A stretch of DNA of 64,000 nt from Paraperlucidibaca sp. (GCA_018066805.1 JAGPVX010000038.1:62001-126000), one strand, 5' to 3'; shown: positions 18,791 through 31,401, numbered from the stretch's first letter. Notes: generated from the letters alone by a model not told the origin. Program-made: numbers and translations.

Positions 18791-19971
18791 CCGCCTCTCG
18801 TCTCCGCTGGCTTGCCATCCTCGGCCTTATTGTTATCGCTGCCCTCATCATGCGCAGCTGCTTTAGCGGCAGCGATGCCCCGCGCTACGAATTCGCCAGT
18901 GTCGATCGTGGCGACATTGCCCAAACCGTGTCGGCCAATGGCCAGCTCAGTCCTGTCACGCTAGTCTCCGTTGGCACCCAAGTTTCCGGCATCGTCACCT
19001 CCTATACCGCCGACTTCAACGACAAGGTCAGTGCTGGCCAAGTGCTGATGCGCCTCGATGACTCGCTGCTGCAAGCTCAACTTACACAGTCGCGCGCCAA
19101 CCTAAGCAGCACACAGGCCGGCTTAGCACTGGCTAATGCAAATTGGCGGCGCATCGGCCCCTTAGCCAGCGAAGGCTTTGCTTCCACACAAGAAGTTGAT
19201 CAAGCCCGCCAAGCCTTAGCTGAAGCGAAGGCCCGCGTGGCGCAGGCGCAAGCACAGGTGCAACGCGATCAAGTCAATTTGAGCTACGCCGTAATTCGAT
19301 CACCAGTTGCTGGCGTGGTTGTGTCACGCGCCGTCGATGTTGGCCAGACCGTTACCGCGAGCTTTCAAACACCTGAGCTTTATAAAATCGCTCAAGACTT
19401 ACGCCAAATGAACATCGACGCCTATTTCACCGAGTCTGATATTGGCGGCATACACGTGGGTCAAAGCGCAAAATTTCGTGTCGATGCTTATCCAAATAAG
19501 CGCTTCGTTGGCGAGGTCGTGCAAGTCCGTCTGAACCCATTAACCGAGCAAAATGTGGTGACTTATGCCGTCATCATTCGTGTTGATAACGCCGATGGTC
19601 AGCTCCTGCCGGGCATGACGGCTTACGTCACTATCGACACTTTAGAGCGCAAAAATATCTTACGTGTGCCAACAGCCGCGCTGCGTTTTCGACCACCAGA
19701 AGATGCCAAGCTGGCGCCTATCGAAGAGGAAGCCGAAACGCAAAGCAAGCCTAGTGTAAAAGCTAAGGCCGGCCAAAAAGGCACCGTCTGGCAGCAGACA
19801 GCTGATGGCTTAAAACCATTCAGTGTGACACTGGGCATTACCGATCGCCGCTTTACTGAAGTGCTCGGTGACAAGTCAGCACTAAAGGTGGATGACAAAG
19901 TAGTCATCGAGCAAGTTTTGTCGGCAGAAGAAGTGGCCAGTAAAGGCATGAAGTTTCGGATGAGAGACTAA
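18787..19971 (+). CDS. MacA/HlyD-like periplasmic adaptor subunit
   Basis: A 394-residue membrane-fusion protein with an N-terminal membrane anchor, a barrel-sandwich (lipoyl-like) domain, an alpha-hairpin rich in A/Q/L heptads (about residues 95-165), a beta-barrel domain and a membrane-proximal domain. The segment GQLSPVTLVSVGTQVSGIV is typical of MacA-type adaptors. It links the inner-membrane MacB-like ABC transporter to the TolC-like channel. A lysine- and glutamate-rich insert around residues 300-325 is variable in this family. It is translationally coupled to both neighbours. Confidence 0.93.
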   Translation: MTASRLRWLAILGLIVIAALIMRSCFSGSDAPRYEFASVDRGDIAQTVSANGQLSPVTLVSVGTQVSGIVTSYTADFNDKVSAGQVLMRLDDSLLQAQLTQSRANLSSTQAGLALANANWRRIGPLASEGFASTQEVDQARQALAEAKARVAQAQAQVQRDQVNLSYAVIRSPVAGVVVSRAVDVGQTVTASFQTPELYKIAQDLRQMNIDAYFTESDIGGIHVGQSAKFRVDAYPNKRFVGEVVQVRLNPLTEQNVVTYAVIIRVDNADGQLLPGMTAYVTIDTLERKNILRVPTAALRFRPPEDAKLAPIEEEAETQSKPSVKAKAGQKGTVWQQTADGLKPFSVTLGITDRRFTEVLGDKSALKVDDKVVIEQVLSAEEVASKGMKFRMRD

Positions 19972-20729
19972 TGGCCAGCGTCATTGAGCTCAAACAAATC
20001 GTTAAGGATTACCCTAGTGGCGTTGGTCCAGTGCGAATTTTGCACGGCATCGATTTGACCATTGAGAGCGGCGAATTCGTTGCCATCATGGGGCCATCTG
20101 GCTCGGGAAAATCAACCCTGATGAATATCTTAGGTTGTCTCGATAGTGCCAGCGGCGGCGACTTCACCTTGGCCAGTGAACAAGTCGATACGCTCAATGA
20201 CGATCAACTTGCCGACTTACGCAACCGTACCATCGGCTTTGTTTTTCAGGGCTTTAACCTGTTGCCGCGCTCCAGCCTGCTCGACAATGTTGCTCTGCCT
20301 TTGACCTATGCTGGCGTGGCAAAAGCTGAGCGCGAACAGCGCGCCAGTGACATGCTTGCGCGCGTCGGTTTGGGCCAACGCACACAAGCCTTGCCTAGTG
20401 AAATTTCTGGCGGTCAGCAGCAGCGCGTGGCCATTGCCCGCGCATTGGTAAATCGCCCAGCCTTGATCTTGGCCGATGAGCCCACCGGCAACCTAGACAC
20501 ACAAACCAGTGCGGAAATCATGGCGCTGTTTGGCCAGCTTAACCGCGAAGAAGGCATCACCTTAGTTTTAGTCACACACGAGCCCGATATTGCTGCTCAC
20601 GCGCAACGCTTGGTGCGCTTAGTCGATGGCCATAAGGAGTTTGATGGGCCGGCGAGTGAGGGCTTGAAGCCGGCACCTATAGCTGGAAGCAGCACAGCCA
20701 CATCAGGAGCCGCGCCATGTGGTGGCTAA
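19971..20729 (+). CDS. MacB-type ABC transporter ATPase subunit
   Basis: A 252-residue ATP-binding subunit of the LolD/MacB class. Walker [13 protein letters not shown], signature [15 protein letters not shown] and Walker [13 protein letters not shown] are all present. It should power a MacB-type mechanotransmission exporter together with the permease encoded next, whose start lies within its last 13 bases. In E. coli MacB the ATPase and permease form one chain; here they are separate. The last 30 residues are low-complexity and probably not part of the catalytic fold. Confidence 0.94.
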   Translation: MASVIELKQIVKDYPSGVGPVRILHGIDLTIESGEFVAIMGPSGSGKSTLMNILGCLDSASGGDFTLASEQVDTLNDDQLADLRNRTIGFVFQGFNLLPRSSLLDNVALPLTYAGVAKAEREQRASDMLARVGLGQRTQALPSEISGGQQQRVAIARALVNRPALILADEPTGNLDTQTSAEIMALFGQLNREEGITLVLVTHEPDIAAHAQRLVRLVDGHKEFDGPASEGLKPAPIAGSSTATSGAAPCGG

Positions 20730-21937
20730 TGCTCCGCGAGGCTTTACTGGCACTGAAAGCTAACCGCCTACGCAGCTTTCTCACTATGCTCGGCATGATC
20801 ATCGGTGTCGGTGCGGTCATCGCCATGCTCGCCATCGGCCAAGGCGTGCAAACCCGCGTCAATGATTCGATCAAAAGCATGGGCTCAAATCTATTCATCA
20901 TTTTACCTGGCGCCACTAGTGCCAATGGCGTGCGCAGCGGTTATGGCAGCGCGCCCAGCCTCACCGTCGATGACGCTAGCGCCTTACGCGAGATAACAGG
21001 CGTTGCCTCCGCCGCACCGGTCGTGCAATCCAGCTCGCAAGTCATTTATGGCGCGCAAAACTGGAACACTTATGTCGTAGGCTCCAACGCCGACTACTTC
21101 ACTTTGCGTGATTGGACCGTCACTTCTGGCTACGCCTTTGATCAACCCGAAATTCAATCGGCTGCGCAAGTCGCCGTCATCGGCAAAAAGGTCGCTAGCA
21201 ATTTGTTTGGCAATGAAGACCCGATTGGCGAAACCCTGCGCATTCGAAACCTGCCATTCCAAGTGATCGGCGTGCTTGGCAGCAAAGGCCAAAGCCTCGA
21301 CGGCCGTGACCAAGACGACACCATCGTCATTCCTATTACTACCGCGCAGCGCAAGCTTTTTGGCAACCGCTTTCGCAACTCGGTGCGCATGATCATGGTG
21401 CAAGCGACTAGTGAGGAAGCGATGCCACGCGTCGAGCGTGATCTGCGCATTAATCTACGTCAGCGTCATCGCCTCAGTAACGACGCTGAAGATGACTTCA
21501 CTCTGCAAAACCTGACAGCTCTAGCCAATACTGCCGCCGAAACCACCGCCATTTTATCGCTGCTACTTGGCGCAATCGCCGGCATCTCGCTGCTGGTAGG
21601 CGGCATCGGCATCATGAATATCATGCTGGTCTCGGTCACTGAGCGCACGCGTGAAATCGGCATTCGCATGGCCATCGGCGCGCGGCCAAATGCTATCCGC
21701 CTGCAGTTTCTGCTAGAGGCCGTGGTGATTTCATTGGTCGGCTGCATTATTGGCGTCGCCGTTGGCATCGGCATCGCCTTAAGCGTGGCGCTGATCTTCG
21801 ATTTGCTAGTGATTGTCACGCTCAGCTCATTGCTGCTGGCTTTCGGGGTTGCCGGCGCAATTGGCATTTTCTTCGGCTATTACCCCGCCAATCGCGCAGC
21901 AAAGTTACGGCCTATTGAGGCATTACGTTTTCAATGA
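20717..21937 (+). CDS. MacB-type ABC transporter permease subunit
   Basis: A 406-residue permease with one membrane segment near the N-terminus, a large periplasmic MacB_PCD domain (about residues 45-240) and three C-terminal membrane segments of the FtsX-like domain. The stretch VGGIGIMNIMLVSVTERTRE is diagnostic for MacB/YknZ-type permeases. It pairs with the upstream ATPase and adaptor. The substrate may be a macrolide-like compound, a lipopeptide, a siderophore or a lipoprotein; no adjacent biosynthetic genes help to decide. It ends seven bases inside the convergent DUF218 gene. Confidence 0.94.
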   Translation: MWWLMLREALLALKANRLRSFLTMLGMIIGVGAVIAMLAIGQGVQTRVNDSIKSMGSNLFIILPGATSANGVRSGYGSAPSLTVDDASALREITGVASAAPVVQSSSQVIYGAQNWNTYVVGSNADYFTLRDWTVTSGYAFDQPEIQSAAQVAVIGKKVASNLFGNEDPIGETLRIRNLPFQVIGVLGSKGQSLDGRDQDDTIVIPITTAQRKLFGNRFRNSVRMIMVQATSEEAMPRVERDLRINLRQRHRLSNDAEDDFTLQNLTALANTAAETTAILSLLLGAIAGISLLVGGIGIMNIMLVSVTERTREIGIRMAIGARPNAIRLQFLLEAVVISLVGCIIGVAVGIGIALSVALIFDLLVIVTLSSLLLAFGVAGAIGIFFGYYPANRAAKLRPIEALRFQ

Positions 21938-22701
21938 ACGACGAGTGCATCGCGAGCCAGCCCCAACCATTCGTGCAAGGCTCGCCGCGTCTCGAGCAAT
22001 GAGCTGTGCTGCGGCGTATAGCAAATAAGTGGTCGGCATTCTGCGCCCTCGGTAGTGAAGCCAGTTGGTGCCGCCAGCACCTGAAAGCCCACGTGCTCAA
22101 ACAAAGCCTGTGCCCGCGGCAAATGCGAGGCGTGACTGACCAAGACAATGCGTTTAATGCCCAGTGGCGACAGCATGGCCCAGCTCAGCTCAGCATTTTC
22201 TTCCGTGGTGCGCGACAACCGCTCCTGCCAGCGCACGGGCACGCGAAAATCCTCCAATAATGACTGCGCCATCAAGCTCGCCTCATCATCGGCCTTGCCC
22301 AAGGGCGAACCACCGGTAACAAGAATCGGCAATTTCGTTGCGCGCTCAACACGGGCGGCATAGCGCAGGCGCGTTAGCATTTCACTGCTCATCACATCGG
22401 CACCAGCAAACTCTGGCGCGGCGTCATAACGGCCACCGCCGAGTACAACAATGGCCTGATAGCCGGCGCTGGGTATCTGCGCCAGATCATTCAATGCCGA
22501 CACGCGCTGCTCCAATGGATGCGAGATGGCATAGGCCCCAGCTGGCGTGGCTAACGCGTAATTAAGCACAATCGCCAGCAACGCCACTGCCGTTGCACTG
22601 ATGCGCCAACCTCGCCAGGCCAGCAATAACGCCAGTAAACCCATCCAGCAGAGCAAGGCCGGTGGCAACAATAGCGCATGAATAATTTGAGTCATCGGCA
22701 T
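21931..22701 (-). CDS. DUF218 (YdcF/ElyC/SanA-like) membrane protein
   Basis: A 256-residue protein with two N-terminal membrane segments and a C-terminal DUF218 domain. Domain features are VVLGGGRYD, the LVTGGSPLGKADDEA stretch and VLVSHASHLPRA. ElyC, a member of this group, affects peptidoglycan precursor recycling and envelope integrity in E. coli, so an envelope role is plausible here. It diverges from leuS. Confidence 0.85.
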   Translation of the reverse strand: MPMTQIIHALLLPPALLCWMGLLALLLAWRGWRISATAVALLAIVLNYALATPAGAYAISHPLEQRVSALNDLAQIPSAGYQAIVVLGGGRYDAAPEFAGADVMSSEMLTRLRYAARVERATKLPILVTGGSPLGKADDEASLMAQSLLEDFRVPVRWQERLSRTTEENAELSWAMLSPLGIKRIVLVSHASHLPRAQALFEHVGFQVLAAPTGFTTEGAECRPLICYTPQHSSLLETRRALHEWLGLARDALVVH

Positions 22702-22764
22702 CGGTCATTCCCAGTTAGATCGGCCCACAAGCTGCCGCTGCTATACCGCGGCCAGAGCGCATAG

Positions 22765-25419
<2,655 letters not shown>

Positions 25420-25447
25420 CGTACAGGCAGCACACAGGAGTTTTGCC

Positions 25448-26035
25448 ATGCCCCGTTTGGGACAGATTGCCCTTGTTGCACTTATCGCACTCGGCTTAAG
25501 CGCCTGCGGCTTTGCACTGCGCGGCAGCTACACGCTACCAAGCATCATCAGCCCCATTGGCGTGGTTGGCGAAGACAGCACCACACGACGCGACCTGATT
25601 GCCGGCATTCAGCGTGCTGGTGGCGTCATCAGCGAAGCTGCTCCACTGCGCCTGCACTTAACCGCCGAGCGCATCACGCGACAAACCACGAGCATCGACT
25701 CGCGCGCGAAGGCCGCTGAATACACTTTGTTTTTCGAGCTTGAATACCAACTACGCTATGCCAGCGGTGTGCCCGCCACACCGAATCGCGTGATTCGCTT
25801 ACGCCGTACGTATCAGTTCGATAACACGCGCATTGTTGGTAAGTACGAGGAAGAAAACACTCTCATCGATGATTTGCGCCAACAAGCCGTGGCACAGATC
25901 ATGACTCAGCTCACACGCTTAACGGCCGATGATCTCAGCCCTGAAGGTGATATTCCAGACACTCCAGACACTGCGAAAGCTAGTCCAGAGTCGACCAGTT
26001 TTACTAAAACAAGCCCCGATGCAACTACGCCCTGA
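25448..26035 (+). CDS. lptE: LPS-assembly lipoprotein LptE
   Basis: Outer-membrane lipoprotein that plugs and supports the LptD translocon for lipopolysaccharide insertion. A signal peptide ends in the lipobox LSAC with the acylated Cys at residue 20, followed by the family's GFALRG segment. Length is 195 residues. The start at 25448 is supported by AGGAG twelve bases upstream. Its 3' end overlaps holA by 17 bases. The C-terminal T/S/P-rich tail is poorly conserved. Confidence 0.95.
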   Translation: MPRLGQIALVALIALGLSACGFALRGSYTLPSIISPIGVVGEDSTTRRDLIAGIQRAGGVISEAAPLRLHLTAERITRQTTSIDSRAKAAEYTLFFELEYQLRYASGVPATPNRVIRLRRTYQFDNTRIVGKYEEENTLIDDLRQQAVAQIMTQLTRLTADDLSPEGDIPDTPDTAKASPESTSFTKTSPDATTP

Positions 26036-27044
26036 GCAACTAGCCCGTCACCTTGAGTCACCGCTTGCCGCGCTATACCTCATCAATGGCGATGAGCCAT
26101 TACTGGTGCAGGAAGCGGCTGATGGCATTCGCGCCGCGGCCATAAAGCAAGGCTATGACGAGCGCATTCGCCACGATGTCGACCGCAGCTTTAACTGGTC
26201 TGATGTGTTGGCCGACGCGCAAGCTTTATCCCTGTTTGCCCAGCGCCGCCTGATGGAGTTGCGCTTCAACAATAAGCCAGACGCCGCTGCCACTCAGGCA
26301 CTTTGCGCCTTAGCCGCACAACCGCCAGAAGACACTGTGCTACTGATTTTACTGCCGAAGATCGACGGCAAAGCTCAGAAAGCGAAATGGTATAGCGAAG
26401 TAGAAGGCGCTGGAGTTGGTGTCTCGCTGTATAACATCGACGCCAATGAATTGCCGAAATGGCTGACGGCACGCGCCAAAGGCCTGGGCCTGAGCCTGCC
26501 TGCCGATGCCTTACAGCTCATTGTTGATCGCACCGAAGGCAACCTACTTGCCGCCGCGCAAACGCTAGAAAAACTCAAGCTCCTGCACCCAGATACAGTA
26601 CCAAGCGTGGAGGATGTTGCCGCCGTGGTCAGCGACAGCGCACGCTATTCGGTGTTCGATTTAGCCGATGCCGTACTCAATGGCGACGCCACACGTACCG
26701 CACGCTTAGTGCTGGGCTTGCAAGCCGAAGGCGTAGCAGAGTCCATCGTGCTTTGGGCCTTACAGAAAGACTTGCGCGGGCTCACCTTAATTGCCGAGCA
26801 AATGCACAGCAGCGACCAACGCCAAGCCTCTTCACAACTACTCACGCAACAAGGCTTTTGGTCACGCCGCCAAGGTCCGGCACAAAATGCATTGCGCCGC
26901 CTAAGCCTGCCGCGCTTACAACGCATGAGCAGCGGCATCATTGATATTGATCGCGCGATTAAAGGTCAGTCGCCTGATCGCGCTTGGGATGGCTTATTAC
27001 GCCTTGCCATGGCCATGGCCGGCCGCCCACTTTTTACCGGCTAA
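26019..27044 (+). CDS. holA: DNA polymerase III delta subunit
   Basis: Clamp-loader subunit that opens the beta sliding clamp, 341 residues. Recognisable features are the N-terminal LYLINGDEPLLVQEA stretch, the LLILLPKIDGKAQKAKWY segment of domain I, and the SARYSVFDLADAVLNGD region typical of delta. The start at 26019 inside the end of lptE is chosen by homology (MQLRPEQLARHL). The longer frame from 25929 would overlap lptE by over 100 bases. Confidence 0.96.
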   Translation: MQLRPEQLARHLESPLAALYLINGDEPLLVQEAADGIRAAAIKQGYDERIRHDVDRSFNWSDVLADAQALSLFAQRRLMELRFNNKPDAAATQALCALAAQPPEDTVLLILLPKIDGKAQKAKWYSEVEGAGVGVSLYNIDANELPKWLTARAKGLGLSLPADALQLIVDRTEGNLLAAAQTLEKLKLLHPDTVPSVEDVAAVVSDSARYSVFDLADAVLNGDATRTARLVLGLQAEGVAESIVLWALQKDLRGLTLIAEQMHSSDQRQASSQLLTQQGFWSRRQGPAQNALRRLSLPRLQRMSSGIIDIDRAIKGQSPDRAWDGLLRLAMAMAGRPLFTG

Positions 27045-27062
27045 ATGCCCTTGGAATCCGCG

Positions 27063-27854
27063 ATGAACTTACTCGATATTTTATCCAACGTAACAAACAC
27101 TGGCGCTACCATTCCTGATGGCTGGGGCCAAGGCCGCGCGACTTATGGCGGCCTAGTGGCAGCGCTTATGCAAACCCATCTGGAAAAAACCACCTTGCAG
27201 GGTCGACCACTGCGCAGCGCCAGCATTCATTTTATTGGCCCCGCTGCGCCTGGCGAAGTTCAATTTAATAGTGAACTTATTCGTAGCGGAAAATCATCGC
27301 TACAAGCGCAATGCCGCATGCTGCAAGACGGCAAAACCGTAGCAATGCTAACGGCCACGTGTGGCGAAGCTCGCGCATCAGAAATTATTGTTCCCCGCAG
27401 CATCGCACCCAGAGTTGCTGCTCCAGAAACTGGCCAGGCCATGCCCGATCTGCCCGGCTTAGTGCCTGATTTTACTCGACGATTTGATTTTCGCTGGGTT
27501 AGCGGCGGCCTACCATTTACCAGCAGCAAAACGGCCAATGTCAGCGGCTGGGTACGCCTAAAAGAAAGCCTGCCCGAAGGCACTTTGCTCACGCCAGCGA
27601 TCATCATGGCCTATGTTGATGCGTGGCCACCAACAACGCTGCAAATGTTCACGCGCCCCGCGCCAATCAGCACCATGACATGGACGCTAGATTGCGAAGT
27701 GTTGGCAGAATCTATCGCGGCCGATGGCTGGTGGCAGTACGAAGCGCAAACGCTGAGTTGTGGCGATGGCTACACGGTGGCGCGCTCACAGCTGTGGTCG
27801 GCATCGGGGCAGTTAGTGGCAAGCTCACAGCAACATGTGGCGGGGTTTCTTTAA
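27063..27854 (+). CDS. Acyl-CoA thioesterase, TesB-like double-hotdog family
   Basis: A 263-residue thioesterase-family protein with two hotdog domains. Typical elements are the N-terminal GWGQGRATYGGLVAALM stretch, RSASIHFIGPAAPGEV in the first domain, and MAYVDAWPPTT in the second. It probably hydrolyses acyl-CoA to free acid and CoA in the cytoplasm. The ATG at 27063 is preferred over 27045, which directly abuts the holA stop. It is one of three hotdog-type proteins in this window. Confidence 0.87.
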   Translation: MNLLDILSNVTNTGATIPDGWGQGRATYGGLVAALMQTHLEKTTLQGRPLRSASIHFIGPAAPGEVQFNSELIRSGKSSLQAQCRMLQDGKTVAMLTATCGEARASEIIVPRSIAPRVAAPETGQAMPDLPGLVPDFTRRFDFRWVSGGLPFTSSKTANVSGWVRLKESLPEGTLLTPAIIMAYVDAWPPTTLQMFTRPAPISTMTWTLDCEVLAESIAADGWWQYEAQTLSCGDGYTVARSQLWSASGQLVASSQQHVAGFL

Positions 27855-27879
27855 GCACGGAGTAAGGCGCGCGGCTAAA

Positions 27880-28998
27880 TCAATGCATTTCGTTAGCGAT
27901 CAAACGCGCCAATACACGATCACCAGCAAGCAACTCTAAATAGCTGCCGACCACGCGATAAGCTGTGGTGCGGCGCAAAACCTCAATCCAAGTAGTTTCT
28001 AGCGCTTGCGCCATTGGGTTCATGCAGGCGCGACGCGTAATCATCACAGCATCGAAATTGAGTGCACTGTCGTCGCTACGATATTGGCTGCGTAAAATAT
28101 TACAGCCGGTATGCCCCGAGACCTTGCCATCATCGTGAAGACGTAGCGCCAAGGTCGCCGCCATTGGGTCAGCCTTGATAGGCTCATTAGCAATCGCGAG
28201 CACCCGCCAAGGCGTATCGCGCAATGGCAAACTCGGCGCAGCAGCCCCTATGCCACAGTCCTCGCCAGGCCAAAAGCGCAGCACTCGCGGAACTGTTACT
28301 TGCCAAACTGATGCATTCTCTGAGCCTTCATCGCTCGTTGCTAGGCGTGCACTAAACACACCAATCACGCTAGCAAGTACTGGGGCGCTACCGGTCTCGT
28401 TAACCAGCTTTTGCGCTACTCGATACTGCTTAATGACGCTTGCTGGCAGGCCGTCAATTACTGTCATTTCACGGCCGGTTAAGCATTCGCTAAAGCGCAG
28501 TTGCGTATCATCCACACTAAGCTTGCCAAGCAAACGCATTGGCCCAGCGACTGGATCTAAACCTTTTTCTCGGGTCAGCACATAGTCGCGAATGGAGCGA
28601 ATATCAGCGCCCGAGGCATCTAGCTGCCGTAGCTCACCACCATGCTGCAAGCGGAATTGGCGCAGGGTCTCGCTACCGCCACGAAGGATGAGCCGCGACT
28701 CATCGCCGCTTAAGCGTGACCATTGACCAATATCATAAAAAGACTCTCGACCACGACGACGCTGATTGGCCGGATATTCATCGCGTAAATGAAAGCTGCC
28801 ATCGGCAAATAAGGTTAGCGTTTGCTGATGCGGCACACAGCCCGGGCAAGTGACATCCCCGGACCAGGTGGCCGGTAAATTAGGGATGGGCGCTGGCGCG
28901 CTGTGATACGGCCATAAGCTGCACGCACCTAGCCATAAGGGCAAGGCACAAAGCCAACTGAGACGCAGCCACTGAGTAGTTATTGAAATGCGTATCAT
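27880..28998 (-). CDS. Lipoprotein with NlpE-like N-terminus and META domain
   Basis: A 372-residue predicted lipoprotein: signal peptide with lipobox LGAC (Cys26), then an NlpE N-terminal-like domain with C51-P-G-C54 and the LTLFADGSFHLRDEY strand pair, a central region of unknown fold, and a C-terminal META domain (HslJ-like) with HTGCN and a later ITRRACM pair of cysteines. NlpE senses envelope stress and copper at the E. coli surface; META domains occur in heat-shock or motility-related proteins. A combined envelope-stress role is plausible but unproven. Confidence 0.82.
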   Translation of the reverse strand: MIRISITTQWLRLSWLCALPLWLGACSLWPYHSAPAPIPNLPATWSGDVTCPGCVPHQQTLTLFADGSFHLRDEYPANQRRRGRESFYDIGQWSRLSGDESRLILRGGSETLRQFRLQHGGELRQLDASGADIRSIRDYVLTREKGLDPVAGPMRLLGKLSVDDTQLRFSECLTGREMTVIDGLPASVIKQYRVAQKLVNETGSAPVLASVIGVFSARLATSDEGSENASVWQVTVPRVLRFWPGEDCGIGAAAPSLPLRDTPWRVLAIANEPIKADPMAATLALRLHDDGKVSGHTGCNILRSQYRSDDSALNFDAVMITRRACMNPMAQALETTWIEVLRRTTAYRVVGSYLELLAGDRVLARLIANEMH

Positions 28999-29064
28999 GG
29001 TTGTGAAAGTCCCACGCGCGTGCGCTATTGTAAAGCCCGAATGCCAGCGCCTAATGAACTTCGC

Positions 29065-29086
29065 TATACTCTGGGCAACTGAGGAG
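29065..29086 (+). promoter_or_regulatory. Probable -10 box and ribosome site of proA
   Basis: TATACT at 29065-29070 is a good -10 hexamer, and GAGGAG at 29081-29086 is a strong ribosome-binding site 11 bases before the ATG of proA. No convincing -35 box is seen. If correct, the leader would be very short, about 20 bases. Confidence 0.4.
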
Positions 29087-29097
29087 AATAAAGCTCA

Positions 29098-30354
29098 ATG
29101 GATATTTCCGCCTATATGTCGCAACTTGGCGCCCAAGCACGCAGCGCATCGCGCATTATTGCTCGCGCCAACACACAAACTAAAAATGCCGCGCTGCAAG
29201 CAATTCATGACGCCATGGTCGCGCATCGCAGCAAAATCATTGCTGCCAACACTTGCGATGTCGATGCTGGCCGCGCCAATGATCTTGACCCTGCTCTGCT
29301 CGACCGCTTACAGCTCAATGATGAGCGTTTCGACGGCATGCTCGAAGGCCTGCGCCAAGTCATCGCGCTACCCGACCCCATTGGTGAGATGACCGATTTC
29401 ACTTATCGGCCATCAGGCATTCAGCTCGGCAAAATGCGCGTGCCACTCGGCGTCATTGGCATCATTTATGAGTCACGCCCCAACGTCACACTAGAAGCGG
29501 CCTCGCTCTGCCTAAAGTCGGGCAATGCCGCGATTTTGCGTGGCGGCAGCGAAGCCCTGCACAGCAACCAAGCCATTGCCATGGCCATTAGTGCCGGTCT
29601 CGTTAATGCTGGCCTGCCCGCAAGCGTAGTACAGGTCGTTGAAACCACCGATCGTGCCGCCGTTGGCGCCTTAATTACCGATAGCGAACATGTCGATGTC
29701 ATCGTGCCACGCGGTGGCAAAGGCCTGATTGAGCGCATCACACGAGAGGCGCGCGTGCCAGTGATCAAACACCTCGACGGCAACTGCCATGTCTTTATTG
29801 ATCGTGACGCCGACCAAGCCAAAGCAGGCCGCATTGCGCTAAACGCGAAAACGCACCGCTATGGCGTCTGCAATGCCATGGAAACACTGCTAATCGACGC
29901 ACCAATTGCCGCCAAACTGCTGCCTGCACTGGCTGATGCCTTCAACAGCAAAGGCGTTGAACTACGCGGCTGTGAAAAAACCTGCGCCATTTTACCCACT
30001 ATTTTGGCCGCTACCGAAGCCGATTGGTTCACTGAGTATTTAGCGCCCGTATTAGCCATTAAAGTCGTTAATGATCTTAGTGAAGCGATTGATCACATTA
30101 ACCATTACGGCTCGCACCACACCGATGTCATCGTGACTGAACATTATAGCCGTGGCCGCCGATTCTTGGCAGAAGTCGACTCTAGCTCGGTAATGATCAA
30201 TGCTTCGACGCGCTTTGCCGATGGCTTTGAGTACGGCTTGGGCGCTGAAATCGGTATTTCTACCGATAAAATTCACGCCAGAGGCCCAGTTGGCTTGGAA
30301 GGCCTAACCTCGCAAAAATGGATCGTGTTTGGCGACGGCCAAATACGCCAATAA
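29098..30354 (+). CDS. proA: Glutamate-5-semialdehyde dehydrogenase
   Basis: NADPH-dependent gamma-glutamyl phosphate reductase, second step of proline synthesis, 418 residues (417 in E. coli). The catalytic cysteine is C258 in [15 protein letters not shown], and the [19 protein letters not shown] stretch is highly conserved. It starts the long rightward run through lipB; in many gammaproteobacteria proA or the nadD group leads this cluster. proB is not in the window. Confidence 0.97.
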   Translation: MDISAYMSQLGAQARSASRIIARANTQTKNAALQAIHDAMVAHRSKIIAANTCDVDAGRANDLDPALLDRLQLNDERFDGMLEGLRQVIALPDPIGEMTDFTYRPSGIQLGKMRVPLGVIGIIYESRPNVTLEAASLCLKSGNAAILRGGSEALHSNQAIAMAISAGLVNAGLPASVVQVVETTDRAAVGALITDSEHVDVIVPRGGKGLIERITREARVPVIKHLDGNCHVFIDRDADQAKAGRIALNAKTHRYGVCNAMETLLIDAPIAAKLLPALADAFNSKGVELRGCEKTCAILPTILAATEADWFTEYLAPVLAIKVVNDLSEAIDHINHYGSHHTDVIVTEHYSRGRRFLAEVDSSSVMINASTRFADGFEYGLGAEIGISTDKIHARGPVGLEGLTSQKWIVFGDGQIRQ

Positions 30355-30370
30355 GCTCATTAGCCACTCC

Positions 30371-31030
30371 ATGCAGCTGCTCTTTGGCGGCTCCTTTGAC
30401 CCCGTACATCGCGGCCACGTTGATACCGCATGCGCAGCACAAGCACTGCTTGGCGCGGAAACGGTGCATTGGCTGCCAACGCCTGGCTCGCCGTTAAAGT
30501 CGAGCACTGGCGCCACGCCATCACAGCGTGCAGACATGCTACGCCTGCAGCTAAACGCGAGCGCCGAGCCAAGCTGGTACTTTAGCGATGATGAGCTCAG
30601 CCAAGCACCGCCGATCTACACTATCGACACCCTAAGGCGTTGGCGACAGCGTATTGGCTCGGCAACGCCATTGGCTTTTCTCATCGGTGCCGATAGCCTG
30701 CATAGCTTGCCGCGCTGGCGCGATTGGCAAAATCTCACCGATCTAGCTCATATTGTTATCGCAACGCGGCCTGGCATTACACTCGATTGGCCAGATACGG
30801 TGAAAATATGGCTAAAAAGTCACCATCAGAGTGATGCCAAGCTGTTACAATCGCGCCCCTTTGGCGCTGTGCTGAGACTCGATACCCCCGCAAGGGATAT
30901 CTCAAGCACGGAACTACGCCAACGCATCGGTAATAATTTACCGACTGATGACTGGCTTGCCACGCCAGTACGCGACTACATTGCTAACCACGGGCTTTAC
31001 CGTGCTACGGAGACACCAGCAAGCTCATGA
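30371..31030 (+). CDS. nadD: Nicotinate-nucleotide adenylyltransferase
   Basis: NaMN adenylyltransferase of NAD synthesis, about 219 residues. The nucleotidyltransferase motif GGSFDPVHRGH is at the N-terminus and SSTELRQRI near the C-terminus matches the ISSTxIR motif. The start at 30371 (MQLLFGG) is chosen by homology; the upstream ATG at 30329 would overlap proA. It overlaps rsfS by four bases. Confidence 0.96.
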   Translation: MQLLFGGSFDPVHRGHVDTACAAQALLGAETVHWLPTPGSPLKSSTGATPSQRADMLRLQLNASAEPSWYFSDDELSQAPPIYTIDTLRRWRQRIGSATPLAFLIGADSLHSLPRWRDWQNLTDLAHIVIATRPGITLDWPDTVKIWLKSHHQSDAKLLQSRPFGAVLRLDTPARDISSTELRQRIGNNLPTDDWLATPVRDYIANHGLYRATETPASS

Positions 31031-31386
31031 ATGCTCTTGACGACGATACACAACGATTACAAGACGCCGCGCTCAACGCCTTGGCCGATATGAAAGCACA
31101 GCAGATCACTACGCTCGACGTGCGCCCACTAACTAGCATGACCGACACCATGATCATCGCTAGCGGCACTTCGACGCGCCATGTCCGCGCTATTGCCGAT
31201 GAAGTTCAGGTCAAGGCCAAAGCCGCTGGATTCCCACCCATCGGCATTGAAGGCGATCGTGAAGGCGAATGGGTTCTTATCGATCTCGCCGGCGTGATTG
31301 TCCACGTCATGCTGCCCGCCACTCGCGTGTTCTATGACCTTGAGCGTCTCTGGACAGCTCAGGGCGCCAGCACATCTAGCGTTTAA
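31027..31386 (+). CDS. rsfS: Ribosomal silencing factor RsfS
   Basis: A 119-residue RsfS/DUF143 protein, which binds L14 of the large subunit and blocks subunit joining during starvation. The SGTSTRHVRAIAD and EGEWVLIDLAGVIVHVM segments are typical. Coupled to nadD by overlap and followed after 15 bases by rlmH. Confidence 0.96.
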   Translation: MNALDDDTQRLQDAALNALADMKAQQITTLDVRPLTSMTDTMIIASGTSTRHVRAIADEVQVKAKAAGFPPIGIEGDREGEWVLIDLAGVIVHVMLPATRVFYDLERLWTAQGASTSSV

Positions 31387-31401
31387 CGCTAGGCCATCGC
31401 G

